Below the pieces are notes generated by a model, which saw nothing but the letters and a program-made list of their open reading frames with translations, made no database searches and was not told the origin of the DNA. Position numbers and translations under genes: made by a program. From Tetmemena sp. SeJ-2015 (Eukaryota; Ciliophora; Spirotrichea; Sporadotrichida; Oxytrichidae), in contig JAJKFJ010021086.1 of NCBI GenBank assembly GCA_027382625.1, forward strand, positions 36,969 to 100,968: 64,000 nt of DNA, in the 5' to 3' direction. Shown here piece by piece: positions 30,331-42,454 of the stretch (position 1 is the first letter of the stretch; each line of letters begins with the position of its first letter).

Positions 30331-30885
30331 TGCACCATCTTGATACTTCTAAAAGTTGATTATTCTCTGGCCGTTTCTGCTACCTTGTCTGCTTAGCAGT
30401 TATGAACCTTCCTTCCTCCCTACCTTGAGTTAAGAGTTTAGTCCTTAGTATAATTTTGTTGCTTTCGAATAGTCTCAGTGTGGCTATTGATTTCCAAATT
30501 TTTTCTAAAAACTTTTGTATTCTAGTAAAAAAAATGTAGCCCCCAGGGAGCCCGTTGCACAATTTTCGTAATAAGAGTTGCTGGCCAAATTCCTTGATTT
30601 ATATCTCTGTATTCTTATTTTAACTATTGATCCTTGGATAACTTATTAAAGCAGTAAAGCAAAAATAGCACTTTGAAAGTAGCTTCATACCATAGTAAAA
30701 ACAGAACTTATAATATATTAAACATTCTGTAGGCAGACTTTAATCTCTTATTTGCTTTAGATAGCGATTGATTTGCCTCAAAGAAATCTTCATTTCTGCA
30801 CTCTATCATCGACAAATAGTTTTAATATTTTTTTCCATATGTAATTAATTTTACTTAAAGATTAATATGAACAATTACTTTAAAT
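30331..30885. other. Intergenic, no gene seen
   Basis: AT-rich spacer between two minus-strand genes. A 60-codon minus-strand frame (30380-30562) lacks coding composition. No repeats or RNA genes recognised. Confidence 0.35.
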
Positions 30886-30889
30886 AGTA

Positions 30890-33026
30890 GTCATCAAATA
30901 TAGCCTTAGGAGTGAACAAAATCGACGAAAAGATGGCTTGGCTCTCTTCTAGTGAGATCAACTTCTTGTTAAATTATTCTAGCATGAACTCAGCCTACTC
31001 CACATTCAAAATAACATTTCTATAGTCTAGTCGCTTCAAATGAAGAACAGTGAACAATTATGTGCGAGGTACCTCTGGCTAATGAGCTGAGATTTTGATT
31101 AGAGTATGATGTAAAGCTAAGTCTTTAGTCTATACCTGACTAGCTTTGCTTAATGTATGAAATAATAATGTATTTATATTTTTATAAGAGTTTTCGTTAA
31201 CAAAATCATGAGTTAATTTGGCAAAGCAGTACTGATTCTACTTTCCCACTCTTAAGATGGTATTCTCATCTAGGTAAGCTTAAGCTTTTGAGTGACCTTT
31301 TCGTGAGTGTGAAGCATTAGGGATCCATCATTGGGAGCCTCCTAGAATCTTAAGGAATAGCTGAGCTGCTCTCTTTCTTAATTATCTTTTACAAGGGCTT
31401 TAGAGAGTATAACTATGTTTTCAATTAGTAGGGGAATGACTTGATCCACAGTATCATGATTAGAAGAGAAGCGATCCATTTGGACCAGTGAAAGAGTCTA
31501 GTCTATCGTTTATCTCCTTGATCATTACTGATATCTCAGTTCGAATTCTCTGTGTGTGCTTGAAGAAGTAAATGTACTCAACAAATGTGACGAGAGGATA
31601 AAAATTCAAACCTAATTTTAAAATACTCAGTCATGATGTGATCCTAAACACTTTGAATTCTCCTCTGACTGTGACCATAATTGTGAAAAACTTAGTAATC
31701 TGCTCTGTAATCTTTTGATTTAAGAAATCCATCATGCCACTGAACTTCATCTGTAATCCCTTCTCTATCAGAGTATTCTGAGCCTTAACTTATTGCTTGT
31801 GAATATTTATAAGCCTGCCATTTTCTTATGCAGCTTTTGGGTTGTCTGAATCCTAGAGTCAGTAAAAATTTGCATGATTTCTTTTATCTAATCAAGAAAC
31901 TCTAAATTTTCTAAAAGGAAGACATTATATAATCAAGGAAATGGAACTTAGAAGAGCCTTTCTTATGAGTAGAGGTTGAGAGCTGGTCCTTTATTGAGGA
32001 CAATGAGCTGTTCTCATGTTTGCTAGCCTTGCTTAAAATCTATAGACACCATTGGCATGCCTCCATCAGTGACCTTTCTTACCTCTTCTGAGCTGCTTAG
32101 CTTTTCGCTTTCCCCCCTCTTGTTCAAATTTGTAGACTACAGATCTCTCCCATAAGAAATCTTTGAAGAGGAAACTTTATACACGTCAAACAAATGCATT
32201 GATCTCTGTGAACTTTCTCTGATAGAGTCTTTTGTATTTATTTGCAGAGCCACCACCACCTCTGTTCTTTCTTATGCCCTTGTGGTTAGCGTGATGCAAG
32301 TCTGGAGCTTTTAACATTCCAGCAGGCTCACCTAACCCAAATACTAAAGACCTGTGGAGTACTCCCTTCTTAACAAATCTAGAACTTGAACGGCCCTAAA
32401 CCGAAGGAGGAATCTTAAATCTATTATGCTTTGTCTGAAAAAAAGTTTAATTTTCTTGATATTACCTCGACATCCTCCAAACCGCTGGATGACATAGAAT
32501 AGTCTTCATTAGAGTACAGCTCCTCTTGTTCCGTATAGGTTTTCGCAAAAGCTATGATTGATGACTGCGGTCTTTGATTTACTTGCTTCTTAGTTTCCTT
32601 GCATCAAATTCAGCTTATAAGAGCCTCTTTCTTGCTTAATGTTTGATGACTGCTAGTTCTTTATAAAAGATGACTTAACTGGCTCTAGATATCAAACTTC
32701 ACCATGCCTCCAACCATATTCATGTCATTTAAGCCTTTTCAATTATAATTTACCAGCTAAAATCTAGACTAACTAAGAGAAATCATCCTACTGCTCACGC
32801 CTAGATATTCTAATAACTACTGGGGCTACTGTTACTACTGCTGCTAAAGCATATTCCTCCTCTTCAAAGCCTCTTCAGCTTCCTCCTGTATCTTTTTTTC
32901 TTTCTATTGTGTAACTTGGAAGGCCTTCTATAAATGGGTGTACTTCGATTCAAGATTTGTATTATAGATTTTGTCTATTATGTCGAGCTCGTCATATTTG
33001 CATCATTAAAAACCAATCTCTTCCAT
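30890..33026 (-). CDS. Unknown protein with polyQ, 31-nt intron
   Basis: Starts MEEIGF (ATG at 33024-33026, reverse). One frame change later it reads KYDELDIIDKIYNTNLESKY, THLQKAFQVTQQKEKKIQEE, AEEALKRRNMLQQQQQQPQQ, where the glutamines are largely TAG codons. Further on are SSIIAFAKTYTEQEELYSNE, DYSMSSSGLEDVE, a GT-AG intron (32435-32465, 31 nt), then HNRFKIPPSVQGRSSSRFVK, HRSLVFGLGEPAGMLKAPDL, GIRKNRGGGGSANKYKRLYQ and GGMPMVSIDFKQG. The C-terminal half is helical (RIQTTQKLHKKMAGL, FSGMMDFLNQKITEQITKFF, FFKHTQRIRTEISVMIKEIN, PLLIENIVILSKALVKDNQE). About 650 residues with several frameshifts. Family unknown; a coiled-coil cytoskeletal protein is plausible. Confidence 0.5.
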
Positions 33027-33029
33027 ACT

Positions 33030-33712
33030 AAAATCTAATACATCCTTTTTCTTTTAAAGTTAAGAATTGCAAGAAGCTAAACAATAATATATTTTTTTAA
33101 TATACTTAAGAATTTTTAGATTTAGTGAGTTCATTTATTTTACGAAATACACAGATATTAAAACAATGGACAGTACAAATGCTATAGTCTTTTTAAAATG
33201 CGTCTTTATTTGAAGTTTGGAAATTTAGATTATTTCTGAAATATTATTTATCAGTAGAGCTGTTAATTAGACAAGAATATTATCCAAGACGTTATTTTAG
33301 TTATGAGTAGAAACCCCAATAAGAGTATCAAGTTGAGAATTCTAAAATAAATGAAATTAGGAAAACAGATTAAGCTTTGAAATAACTCTAAGTCTTATTT
33401 ATTTTCATTAATTTAAATTATTTGTGTTCTATTTTTAGAAATGAGGATTATATGCACTGACACCAGACTTACCAATCGAGTTTTACAGGATCTTTTCTTA
33501 AATATTAGTCTTCCTAGTAGCCTTGACAGTGCAGAAGCAGGAATAAACTCGTCATGTTTTCCATTTTAGCGAAAAATAATTATTAATTTATAAATTTCTA
33601 TTGTTCTTAATGACGATAATCTATTAAATTCTACACTATAGTCAATTCTAATGTATTCTACTGATTTATCCAAACGCTTAAAGAAGTTTAAAAGATCTAA
33701 TATGGGATAGAC
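33030..33712. other. AT-rich spacer, no gene seen
   Basis: Very AT-rich, with no open frame of coding composition in either strand. Contains the presumed promoter of the upstream-facing gene at 33 kb and the 3' end of the coiled-coil gene at 33.7 kb. Confidence 0.4.
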
Positions 33713-33714
33713 TT

Positions 33715-35810
33715 TAAATTTTAATTTTCAACCTCTTTAGGCTTGACTTTCTCTGCTTCAAGTTTCTTCATCTCGCTTCCTTTCTTCTTTCTTAAGTCTA
33801 AGTGCCTCCTGCCTTTCTTCCTCTGTCCTTTATCTCTTTATTTACGGCTCTACTTTGGAAGGCGCAGGTGCTTGCTGCTTAGTGAGCGTAGTGACTGAGC
33901 CCTCCTCTACTTCAATAGCTTTTCTTCAATTTTCTTCCTCCTCTTCATATTCTTTGTCATCTTGCAAATCAACAGCTTCCTCCTCTGATTATAGTAGATC
34001 TTGAAAGCTACTTTGCCTATTTTCAATATAGTGTTTGAATTCTATCATCTTTTATTGTCGAAAGCAATCAGCCGGAATTTATCTTGCACGTTCAAAAACT
34101 CTTGCAGTGAGTCACTCATATGCAAATGGATCAAGAAATATTAATTGATTAAAATTGGATATAGTAATATACTGTGAAAGAAAGGAAGCTACTTAACTAG
34201 AAAGCCATCAACGTTAGAGAATCGTTTAAAGGCATGCTCAATTCTGTCCTCTGCAACTGCCAACTAATGGTAAAAGTTCCTCAAGTTTAACATATTTTAG
34301 CATACTTACTTCTCTGCTAATCTCTGCTATTCCTTCATCTTGATAAAATCCTTTTCAAAAAACGCAGACAACTTCATTAATATAAATTCATCAGTTTTTT
34401 GCTCAGTATAATTAAAGACAGCTCCTCTTGCAGCTTCTCAGTTTGATACTCGATCTTAGTGAGCCTTTGCAAGAAATCATCCTGTATGGATCCGCTACTA
34501 TTGAAAGACATCTCCAATTATTTTATCTTCAGATCTATCTCGCATTCATGTATGCTATTTAATGTTAAATCTCCCTTACTCGCTTTTCAAGTGCGTCTTG
34601 CTTCTCAGTAATCTTCTTGATGAATCTATTTACTACGCCTTCCACTATTTCTTTATGCTTCGATACGATCTGCTCAAGATCTTCAATTTTAGCGTCTCTT
34701 ATCTAGAAGTGATAGTCGAAGTGCTTAAATTCCACCCTTGCTCGTTGAATCTCTCATTTACCATTCTAAACTTGTCTTGTAGAGATTCGTAGCTGAGTCT
34801 AGCTTGTTTGCCTGCTTAGTCTGCTTGGTCTTCAAGGACTTAGATGGCATAGGTTGCAGCTGCTCGTTATCCTTCGTCAGCTTCTGAGTAATGGCTATCA
34901 AGTCTAAGATTAATAAATATCGACAACATCTAATGCAACTATTTTAAAGATTCTTCTGCTTACATAAGCAATTTAATTAGCGGTTTTAGTTTACTCACTA
35001 ACATGATTATTCTAAGTCTTAAGCAGTGGTTAGATACCGTCATTCACAATCTGCCTGGATTGGTTCTCCTCTCTAAACTTCTTCAAATATATCCCTGCTC
35101 CATGTCCCTCAATCCCTCCGCCTTAATAAACACTTCCATCTTCCTAAAGCATCTAGTCCAGCTGAATAGAGTTTAGTGTTTGTTATTGATCTATTTTCAT
35201 ATGAGCCAAGTTATTGAGATTTTGGGGTGCTCCTCCAGCATCTGCTGCTGGGAAAAAGGCCTGTTTAGACTGGTTGCCTTTATAAATTGAGTAGGATGCT
35301 ACACTCTTAGGAAGCTATGTGCTTGAGTTTAAAAAGTAAAAGTGTTTTCGTTATTGTTGTGGCCTGGAACTGCCAGTGAATGCTTATGTTGAAATTAAGA
35401 TGGGTCTTTAGGGTCTGAGAGTTTCTAAACTCCTCCTTGTCTGCGAGAGAACGTAGACAGCGTCTTAGCGTCAAGTTCTTACTTCTGCTTCTGATTTTTT
35501 CTTAGCCTCATGCTGTTCTCACTGACCACCTATTTAAGCTTCTTTTACTTCCTTTCTTCTGAGCTTGACTTTAATTTTAAATACATTGTATTAAGCTATT
35601 ACTGCTGCTGCTACTTGGAGAGGATTACCTAGATGAATTGTGGCTATTTTTAGAGCTAATTTTCTGCTCCCCAACACTTGATGGACTACTATGAGTGGCC
35701 TTGTTAACCTTTATCAACTTTTTATTAATCCTTTTCTTAGGCGTCACACCATCAGCTGCTTGATTTTTACTCTTTTTCTCCTCATCATTTCTCTTAGAAT
35801 CCAAACTCAT
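33715..35810 (-). CDS. Coiled-coil protein, unknown
   Basis: Starts MSLDSKRNDEEKKSKNQAAD (ATG at 35808-35810, reverse), with a basic Ser-rich N-terminus. A long frame then runs SMRLRKNQKQKQELDAKTLS, HKHSLAVPGHNNNENTFTFQ, RPFSQQQMLEEHPKISITWL. It continues as TLNSIQLDQMLQEDGSVYQG, GGIEGHGAGIYLKKFREENQ, a Lys/Gln-rich linker (KSLKTKQTKQANKL), IHECEIDLKIKQLEMSFNSS and LQRLTKIEYQTEKLQEELS. It ends in a highly charged region (QSEEEAVDLQDDKEYEEEEE, RTEEERQEALRLKKEERKRD, VKPKEVENQN). The layout (basic head, heptad-like coil, acidic/basic tail) resembles ciliary or basal-body coiled-coil proteins; this is an inference from composition only. Several frameshifts and probable small introns. Confidence 0.5.
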
Positions 35811-36099
35811 TTGCTTTAAACTTTATCTTTCCTTTATAATCAGCTTACTTATTTTCTCCTCTTACTGACAAGAGAACTTAAGATTGGCTATCAAATCCTT
35901 ATTCTTACTTGGATCAGCGTTGATTTTTTAGTTTCCATTTGCTTGAAGAAACGTCAAAGTTACTTTAACATAATTCTACTTATTTAGGAAGAAGAATTAA
36001 GCATGCTTATTTTAATTTATCTTTCCCAAAATAAGATATAGTAAATTAAGCAGCAAATTTGGTTGTTTATATCTTGAAGATGATGAGATAAAAGATTAG

Positions 36100-37640
36100 A
36101 ATAATAATCAAGGATAAGTTATTAAATCAAGGGTGGAGATTGATTTTAGCATTTCAGTTGGATATGTTGTTTCCCTCTATAGATATCTTGATATAGCTTA
36201 AGAGCGGATTCTATTTCGCTTGCTCGCCTCTCGAGAATAAGGCCAATTTTAGTTTCTAAAATCCTTCTTTTGAAATACTGCAATTACTCAAAATGATGGA
36301 CCTTCATCTTCTTAAAAAAGTAATATAGTTAAATAATCAAGTACAGTTGTTCTTAGTATGCTCGAATTGCACCCTCATCTCCAATTGGGTTTGATTCTAA
36401 AGAGAGAGTAATCAAGCTTTGGTCTTGTAACTTGGCATGCTTGCTTGAATTGAAATGCAGCTAGAACAGTTTATCCTTCAGCTCGTTAAACTCAAATAGT
36501 AAAATCATAGATTAGAGATTGAATTATCATAATTGAAAAGGTTTATTGAGGTGGTAATTAACTGATTGATTGTTAGAGTCGGTACCAAGAAAACTACTCT
36601 CTGCACTCAACTACCCAGCTGCAAGATCGATCACTTCTTTGATTAGTGGCTCAAATTGTTCTAGTCATCACTAAAAATTATATCCATAAAATTTAGCAAG
36701 TCTAACTGAAGATACTCGATATTAGGAGAGCTGAAGATAGGCACAACCAAATTAATGGCCAATTTATTTGTCAGATTTACCTTGCGAAGATATAAGGTCT
36801 TCAGTTGCTACTTTGCTGTATGAGCTCTGCTAAAGCCTTTATGCCTTTATGCAGGTATGAGTGCTCACTTTGCACTTGCTCGTATCTAGGTCCTCAAGCC
36901 TCTCGCTTTGCCTCAGTTATTACAAGATGTACTCGCAATTCAGAGAGCTGATAACTCTATTACCTGCAAGTCCCAGTTTTCTCAAGTTACTGCTAGAGGT
37001 AAGAAGATCAATGAGGCTTCTACAATACTCATCTTGAATGTTGAGGTAAGCCATAGAGATAACCTCCATCTTTCTGACTCTCTTAAGTTGGGAGAATAAG
37101 ATATTCAGAGAATGAGAACTGAAATTCTTGTGAGATATATCCAAGGACTTCAGATTCTGCAACTGGACAATTGATAAAAGAAGCTCTTGAGACTTGTATT
37201 GCTTTGAAGTGCTTGCTTAAGATTTTCCTCTCCCTAAGAGAAAATATTTGAGATGCAAAGCTCTGAGAGAAAAGTGAAAGAGGGCAAGATTTTGATGAAA
37301 TAGTCTAGAGCCCTTGAGCTAATTACTGAATCTGAAATATCTACCACCTGTATTTAGCTTGGTCTGGAATTTAAGAAACAGAAAAGTGGTCTCGAGATTA
37401 TTGAACTTATTCTAGTCTATCCTAATGCTTTGAAGGGCATTCCTCTGAAAAGATTAGCAGATCCTTTGTAGATCATCGTCATCTATTTAGCATTTTTTGA
37501 AGGTTTAGTTTTGTCAGCTTGTTGTTATCTCTCAATCCAAATGCTATATAGTCAATCGTCTGCATCGAAATTAATTCTTAGAGTGCAAGCTTCAGAGGTT
37601 TATGCTGATTGATTTCTTAAAAAAGTTTCCAATTTGCAAC
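36100..37640 (-). CDS. Leucine-rich repeat protein
   Basis: Minus strand encodes RI-type leucine-rich repeats: LQNLKSLDISHKNFSSHSLN, FSQLKRVRKMEVISMAYLNI, LLTSSSNLRKLGLAGNRVIS and, further on, LRQSERLEDLDTSKCKV. Upstream repeats are visible as NKFNNLETTFLFLKFQTKL and FSLRALHLKYFLLG, and at the 5' side TEETLQRIPEVEQICTFIKN. Such proteins are protein-protein interaction scaffolds, and in ciliates often belong to the axoneme. The downstream part (36,100-36,800) is broken by frame changes, with fragments still in repeat register. No catalytic or NB-ARC domain is seen. The gene may be continuous with the coiled-coil segment at 38.0-38.4 kb. Confidence 0.6.
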
Positions 37641-38009
37641 AGAACTTAAATAATTATTTTTTAAACTTTAAATTTTCTATTCTTTTTTTATTTAGCCATT
37701 ATTAATTGACTTCTATAGGTTTCTTCAGTAATGCTTTGATATCTCTTAAAGAAAATTTTCCCCAAATTTTAAAAAAGAACTTAGAATATATTATTTTCGT
37801 TATAGACAGTTAATTTTCTAATTCTTTCATTCTATTTATGTGCCGAGTCTCATTCAGATTGACATTCTATAGATTTTCTTCAGTAATAGCTTTCGTTTTT
37901 TATGAAAGTACAAATTTGCTCTACTTCAGGAATCCTTTGCAAAGTCTCCTCTGTTAATTAAGCATGAGAAAATCATCTCAGATTAATGTAAAGATTTTAA
38001 TATGACCAA

Positions 38010-38440
38010 TTGAGAATACTTATTCTAAGTTTTGCAATTGCCTTTACTTTATCATCTACTTCTCTCACTTGGTTCTCATTATACAAATTGAGGTTTCAAA
38101 GCATCCAACAGAGTTTAGACAATAGGAGCCCATTAGTTAGGATTGAGTTCATGATTTAGCTTCATAGTCCTAAGCTCTGTTAGTTAATCTTGATAGAGAG
38201 CATTCTAGCTGGACAGTCGCATATTATATTGCTCCTGTCTGACAAGCTTGGTATCCATATCCATCAAGGCGAGTTTGAACTTGCCTCGTTCACTTTTAAA
38301 AATTGTTGTTAAAGTCTATAATTTAGTCAGATAGCTCCTAGTTCTTTATCTTCAGATTAATGATTAGCTTTTTGTACTTCAACAAGCCTTACTCAATTAT
38401 TGAATTTAAATAATCAGAAATACTTCACGAGAAAACTTTA
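38010..38440 (-). CDS. Coiled-coil segment
   Basis: Reads KYKKLIINLKIKNQELSDQI, IDFNNNF, one frame break, then ERGKFKLALMDMDTKLVRQE, NMRLSSQNALYQDQLTELRT, MKLNHELNPNQWAPIVQTLL, DALKPQFVQ, and after another break NQVREVDDKVKAIAKLRIS. Strong heptad character. On the same strand and between a coiled-coil gene upstream and the LRR gene downstream, so it may be the N-terminal coil of the LRR protein. No start codon can be fixed. Confidence 0.45.
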
Positions 38441-38479
38441 AAAATGATCGAGTTTAACCACAATGATTATCAAAAATAA

Positions 38480-39253
38480 ATAAAGGGTGAAGAATTTTGG
38501 ATTTTTTTTTTGCTTTGATTCTTGGTAGAAGCATATTCTGAGGTCTAAGTTTGCTCAAATATGAGATTATCCTCTAGGTCATTGCGTTCCTTAGCAATGC
38601 AGAAGAGCTCCCTTTCAAGTTCAGTTATTTCCGTTCCATTCTGAGCGACAGATCCTGTCTGAGAATAAGGTTCCTTTCTTCTAACTACCTCACTTCTGAC
38701 CTTAGACGAGCAGCCTCCTCCTTCAGAGTAAACTGATTTTATTCCAGCCTCTCCTTGTGATCCTTAACTTGCACTCTAAGTTAGTCTCTAATTAGCAGAA
38801 CTCCTCTATCAATTTGCAACTTCTGCTTTTCCCTTTCCTCCATGAAATCAGTTTGCAAGTCAGCAACCTCCATCTTCAGATTCGTGTTCTCGTCTAATAA
38901 AGAAAATTTTGCATTTACTTAAAATCCAAGACAATAGTATAATATTGTCTTGGATTTAGTCAAGCGACGCTGAAGTTTATTTATCTTGATAGTGAGTCTT
39001 AGTTATTTAGGCCATCAATATTGAGCTGTGAGATGATGACTGTGTGATTTTTGTATCTCTCCTGATTCAGATCCCTCCTCAGTCAATACATCAAGGATAT
39101 ACATACTGCCCAACATTAAATGAATGAGTCTTTCGTTCTCTTGTCTAAATTTATTAAAGTTTTAGCTTGTGCGCTGTAGTTCCTCAACCATCTTCATCTC
39201 TTATCTTTCTCGTCTAACAGCAATGTCTTTAGTTCCAAAGGAGTTTCACCCAT
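38480..39253 (-). CDS. Coiled-coil protein
   Basis: Starts MGETPLELKTLLLDEKDKR (ATG at 39251-39253, reverse). Segments RQENERLIHLMLGSMYILDV, LTEEGSESGEIQKSHSHHL and INKLQRRLTKSKT precede a perfect hairpin (38922-38957). After it, and after a candidate 25-nt intron (GTAAAT...TTAG), comes an unbroken coil: DENTNLKMEVADLQTDFMEE, REKQKLQIDRGVLLIRDQLR, VQVKDHKERLEQNQFTLKEE, AARLRSEVRQLEERNLILRQ. One frame change later it reads EITELERELFCIAKERNDLE. A rod-like cytoskeletal protein is likely; the family is not identified. Confidence 0.5.
38922..38957. repeat. Perfect 15-bp hairpin
   Basis: Arms 38922-38936 and 38943-38957 are exact reverse complements (15 of 15), separated by the six bases GTATAA. 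It lies at the junction between two coiled-coil coding stretches, next to a candidate short intron. Confidence 0.7.
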
Positions 39254-39279
39254 CGTAGTTTATCTTATCTTTAAAAATG

Positions 39280-40101
39280 GTAAAATAGATTACGGTGAGA
39301 AATTAATCAGCCAAAGATAATGTTGCCTGCGCTGTTGGGGTAAATTTACCAAGCGGGCACTCCTTAAAGTCCATTGAAGCTATTTTGGCCTCCAAGCATT
39401 CCAAAGTTTATTTAAATCTTTATATAATGATAAGTTTAGGTGAGAAATATGCATAGTGTTCGGATAGTGCTAGAATGAGATTTGTGGATTTAGTTGATTG
39501 ATTCTTTAGCTTATGACTCCCTATTATTACGAGTGAGTGTTTGGGATTCTGGACTGGTGATGTAAAGCACCTACATCAATGATTTGATCAAGTCTGTTTG
39601 TAATATCTCCTATTAGCTCTTCAACAGCAATATGTTCACATCTTAAAATGCATCAATAGAAGATGTCTTTTGCATCACATATCCCTTCTTGGAAGTAATG
39701 GTTGAGTTCATTCTAATTGGGATTAAAGCGTTTAAACAGGGAGATAAGCTTAGTGCTGAGTTCTTAGAGCTTGGAGGCAAACTCATTCTGAATCTTATAG
39801 TTGTACTCCTCAATGATATGCACTCTCTCAGCCTCTGAGGGGGTTGCTATCTGCAAATTGGATGAACTCTAAGAGTGGTTATTAAAGTTATTGATGAGGA
39901 GTTGCTCTTAGTTTTTGTAGTTGCGATCACTTCCGTACTGCTAATAGAAGTGCTGCTGGTACTGTCTGTATATTTAGTTTGAGAAAGTAGCCATCATAGG
40001 ATACTGCTCATTTGAGTGGAGTGGGTTGATATTGCTAGTCATGCTGATATTACTTCCACGGAAGTTGTTGTCACCGATCAGTCCTAAATTCTGAGTGTTA
40101 A
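39280..40101 (-). CDS. Unknown Asn/Gln-rich protein, intact copy of duplicated block
   Basis: The minus strand is open from 40,101: NTQNLGLIGDNNFRGSNISM, TSNINPLHSNEQYPMMATFS, YQQHFYQQYGSDRNYKNQEQ, SSNLQIATPSEAERVHIIEE, YNYKIQNEFASKLQELSTKL, ISLFKRFNPNQNELNHYFQE, GICDAKDIFY. Then an in-frame TGA, and the same frame continues CILRCEHIAVEELIGDITNR, LDQIIDVGALHHQSR and NPQISF. The first 270 bases are repeated in degraded form at 40357-40626. The N-terminal part that should precede this block is found only beyond the second copy (40,627-40,800). Function unknown; helical with an N-terminal polar low-complexity region. Confidence 0.55.
39826..40101. repeat. Direct repeat copy A (about 276 bp)
   Basis: Matches 40357-40626 with high identity (starting CTCTCTCAGC, ending CTGAGTGTT). 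This copy keeps an open reading frame across the whole block on the minus strand. Confidence 0.8.
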
Positions 40102-40356
40102 AGGTATATAAGTGAAATGAAATCGGAGTTAAGAACAATTAATTAATTAAGAGAAAGAGAGATGTGAAGGCTGGGAGGCTTGGTGAGTGGTTTGGAGCTT
40201 ATAGATTTTCGATTTAATTATTAATAATTATTGGCTGATTCTAGAGATGTTCTAGCGAGGAGTTAAAATAATTAAATATAATAGGCTTTCTCTTTAAATT
40301 CAACCAACCAGCTTGTTAATAAAATAATTATGAAAGGAAGCAAAACTTAATGCAGC

Positions 40357-40626
40357 TCTCTCAGCTTCTGAGGGGGTTGCTATCTGCAGATTGGATGAAC
40401 TCTAAGAGTGGTTATTAAAGTTTTATGAGGAGTTGCTCTTAGTTTTCGTAGTTGGGATCACTTCCTACTGCGATAGAATGCTGCTGGTACTTCTGTCTTT
40501 TAGTTTGAGAAAGTAGTCATCAAAGGATACTGCTCATTTGAGTGGAGTGGGTTGATATTGCTAGTCATGATGATATTACTTCCACGGAAGTTGTTGTCAC
40601 CCATCAGTCCTAAATTCTGAGTGTTG
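40357..40626. repeat. Direct repeat copy B (about 270 bp), frameshifted
   Basis: Second copy of the block at 39826-40101, separated from it by 255 bp of AT-rich DNA. It carries several one- to four-base deletions that break the frame after MTTFSN. Its upstream flank (40,627-40,720) encodes NESPFQESSNDRKIFATPSQ and GEHSHILSS in frame with the block. Confidence 0.8.
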
Positions 40627-42360
40627 TACTAGGAGCTGAGGATGTGTGAGTGCTCTCCTTGAGAAGGAGTGGCGAAGATCTTGCGGTCATTGCTGCTCTC
40701 TTGGAAGGGACTTTCATTGTCTACTATTAAGCATTCCCAACCCAATCAAGTCTTTTCTCTGCTTACCTCCAAACCCTCCCAGATCAGAACTAGACGTAAA
40801 GATTATACTACCTTAAAATAAAGTAACACTAACTTTAAGAGTTCTAACTTTTAAAATTTTTATTACCAAGCTCCTAATTAATTTAATAGACACATCTTAT
40901 GTTCTGCCACTAACTTTTTACCAAATTAATTTATGTTTAAAATTTTCATTGATACTATTTATAATCCTTCTATCTATTTTAATTGGTTTATTGTGGTCAT
41001 TTAGGATACCACCAAGTTCATTTCTATTGCCTGTTAACTCCAGTTGCTGAGTAAACTCACTTATCTCCATCTTATACTTCTCAATCTCCTGCTGCATTTT
41101 CCTTATTTATTCTTTGTAGTATTTGACCTTAAGCTCCAATAGCATAACATCATCTCTCGATCCCTCACGCTAAAGCTAGTTCTGCTTCAACAGAGGCTTT
41201 GAGGCATTTAACTTTCCTTTATCCAGCAGCTTGTGAGACCAAATGAATTTATGGGTGAAAGTTCGGTCAACAAACCCTTAGATATTAGCCAAGACTACTA
41301 ATTAGTCAGCATGCCTACTGAGTTGCTTTGCTCTCTCCCTTCTCCAAGAGGTACAAGTTTTATTTGTTAGACTCTTTGTCGTCTAATAAGATCACCTCTA
41401 TAGAGTTAGACCTCACAAGAGCATCCTCTGGAAAAGTAAATGTTGTTGGTCTTCCCACTACTGTTCTTTTAATCTCTGCTCTTTAAAGCCTGTTAGTTAT
41501 AACCGCCTATACCACCGTCAAGTCCGTTGTAAATAGAGTCAGCAACGAAGGATAAGATGCGTTGAGACTTGTAGTTTTCACTCATCAGCATTTTCAGTCT
41601 CTAAGTACTCTAACTAAATACAGGCTACCCAATCAGTGAATTCAAATCATTTTCGTTCTTTTGGTCCAGAAGTAAGCCGCTATTTTGAAAACTTATTGAT
41701 AAGTTTCTTCTTGCTGGGGTGTTACTTGCTCCCTCCATTAAGTTAATTGCCTTGCTTCTCCTCTTCAGTTTAATCCCCTTCATTCTTTATTCCTCACAGG
41801 TAACACTTGTTGATATAACTCTGGAACAAGACAGAGGTGAAAGTAAAGTTTAACTTTCTATGGGCATTCTCATTATCCTTCTCTAACAAAGAGATCTACT
41901 TTTGCAGCATATCTATGAATTGATGATTTCTTTTTAAATCCTCCTCTATCTTGTTCTTATTTTCTTAGATTGAGGAGCGCATGATCTCTTGGTCCTTCAA
42001 TCTCAATTTAATTTCCTCCAACAATTATTACATTAACTGCTTCTCTCTTTCCTCATGAGCTTTCTAAGACTCAGACTCCTTCTATTTCAAAGTTTCGTTG
42101 GCTTTCTTAAGCTACTAACCTATCCTATAGATTTTTGAAAGTGCACTCTTTCTCTCTTTCTTAATATTTTCTTAGGGCTTTCTCAAGGGATAGATAGAAT
42201 AAGAGTAATTAAAATGTTTTTTGTGAATGGTTATAGATTCTTGGTTATGTTGAGATTCTTAAGTTATTGCTCCTGCCGATCTGACCTGAATGATTTAATC
42301 TCCTTCTCTTGAATTTTGATCTTCCTCTCGTGTTCTAGTATGTTGCAAGTAGGTCCATCA
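40627..42360 (-). CDS. Coiled-coil protein, unknown
   Basis: Minus-strand order: LEHERKIKIQEKEIKSFRSD, a break, IKKERKSALSKIYRIGQQLK, KANETLKQKESESQKAHEER, EKQLMQQLLEEIKLRLKDQE, SIQENKNKIEEDLKRNHQFI, DMLQKQISLLEKDNENAHRK, closed by a TGA. Then VTCEEQRMKGIKLKRRSKAI, LLLDQKNENDLNSLIGQPVF, SENYKSQRILSFVADSIYNG, and after a frame change PEDALVRSNSIEVILLDDKE, FVDRTFTHKFIWSHKLLDKG, LKQNQLQREGSRDDVMLLEL, KVKYYKEQIRKMQQEIEKYK and MEISEFTQQLELTG. The coils flank a globular middle. The last part joins the N-terminus of the duplicated block, so this and the 39.3-40.1 kb gene could be one unit. Confidence 0.5.
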
Positions 42361-42454
42361 GCTTTGGTTTCTTACTCTTACTTTGCACGGTCCTCTTCTT
42401 TATCACTTTCGAGTTGAAGTTGTTTTTTAATCTCTTTTTACAAATATTGGCTTT

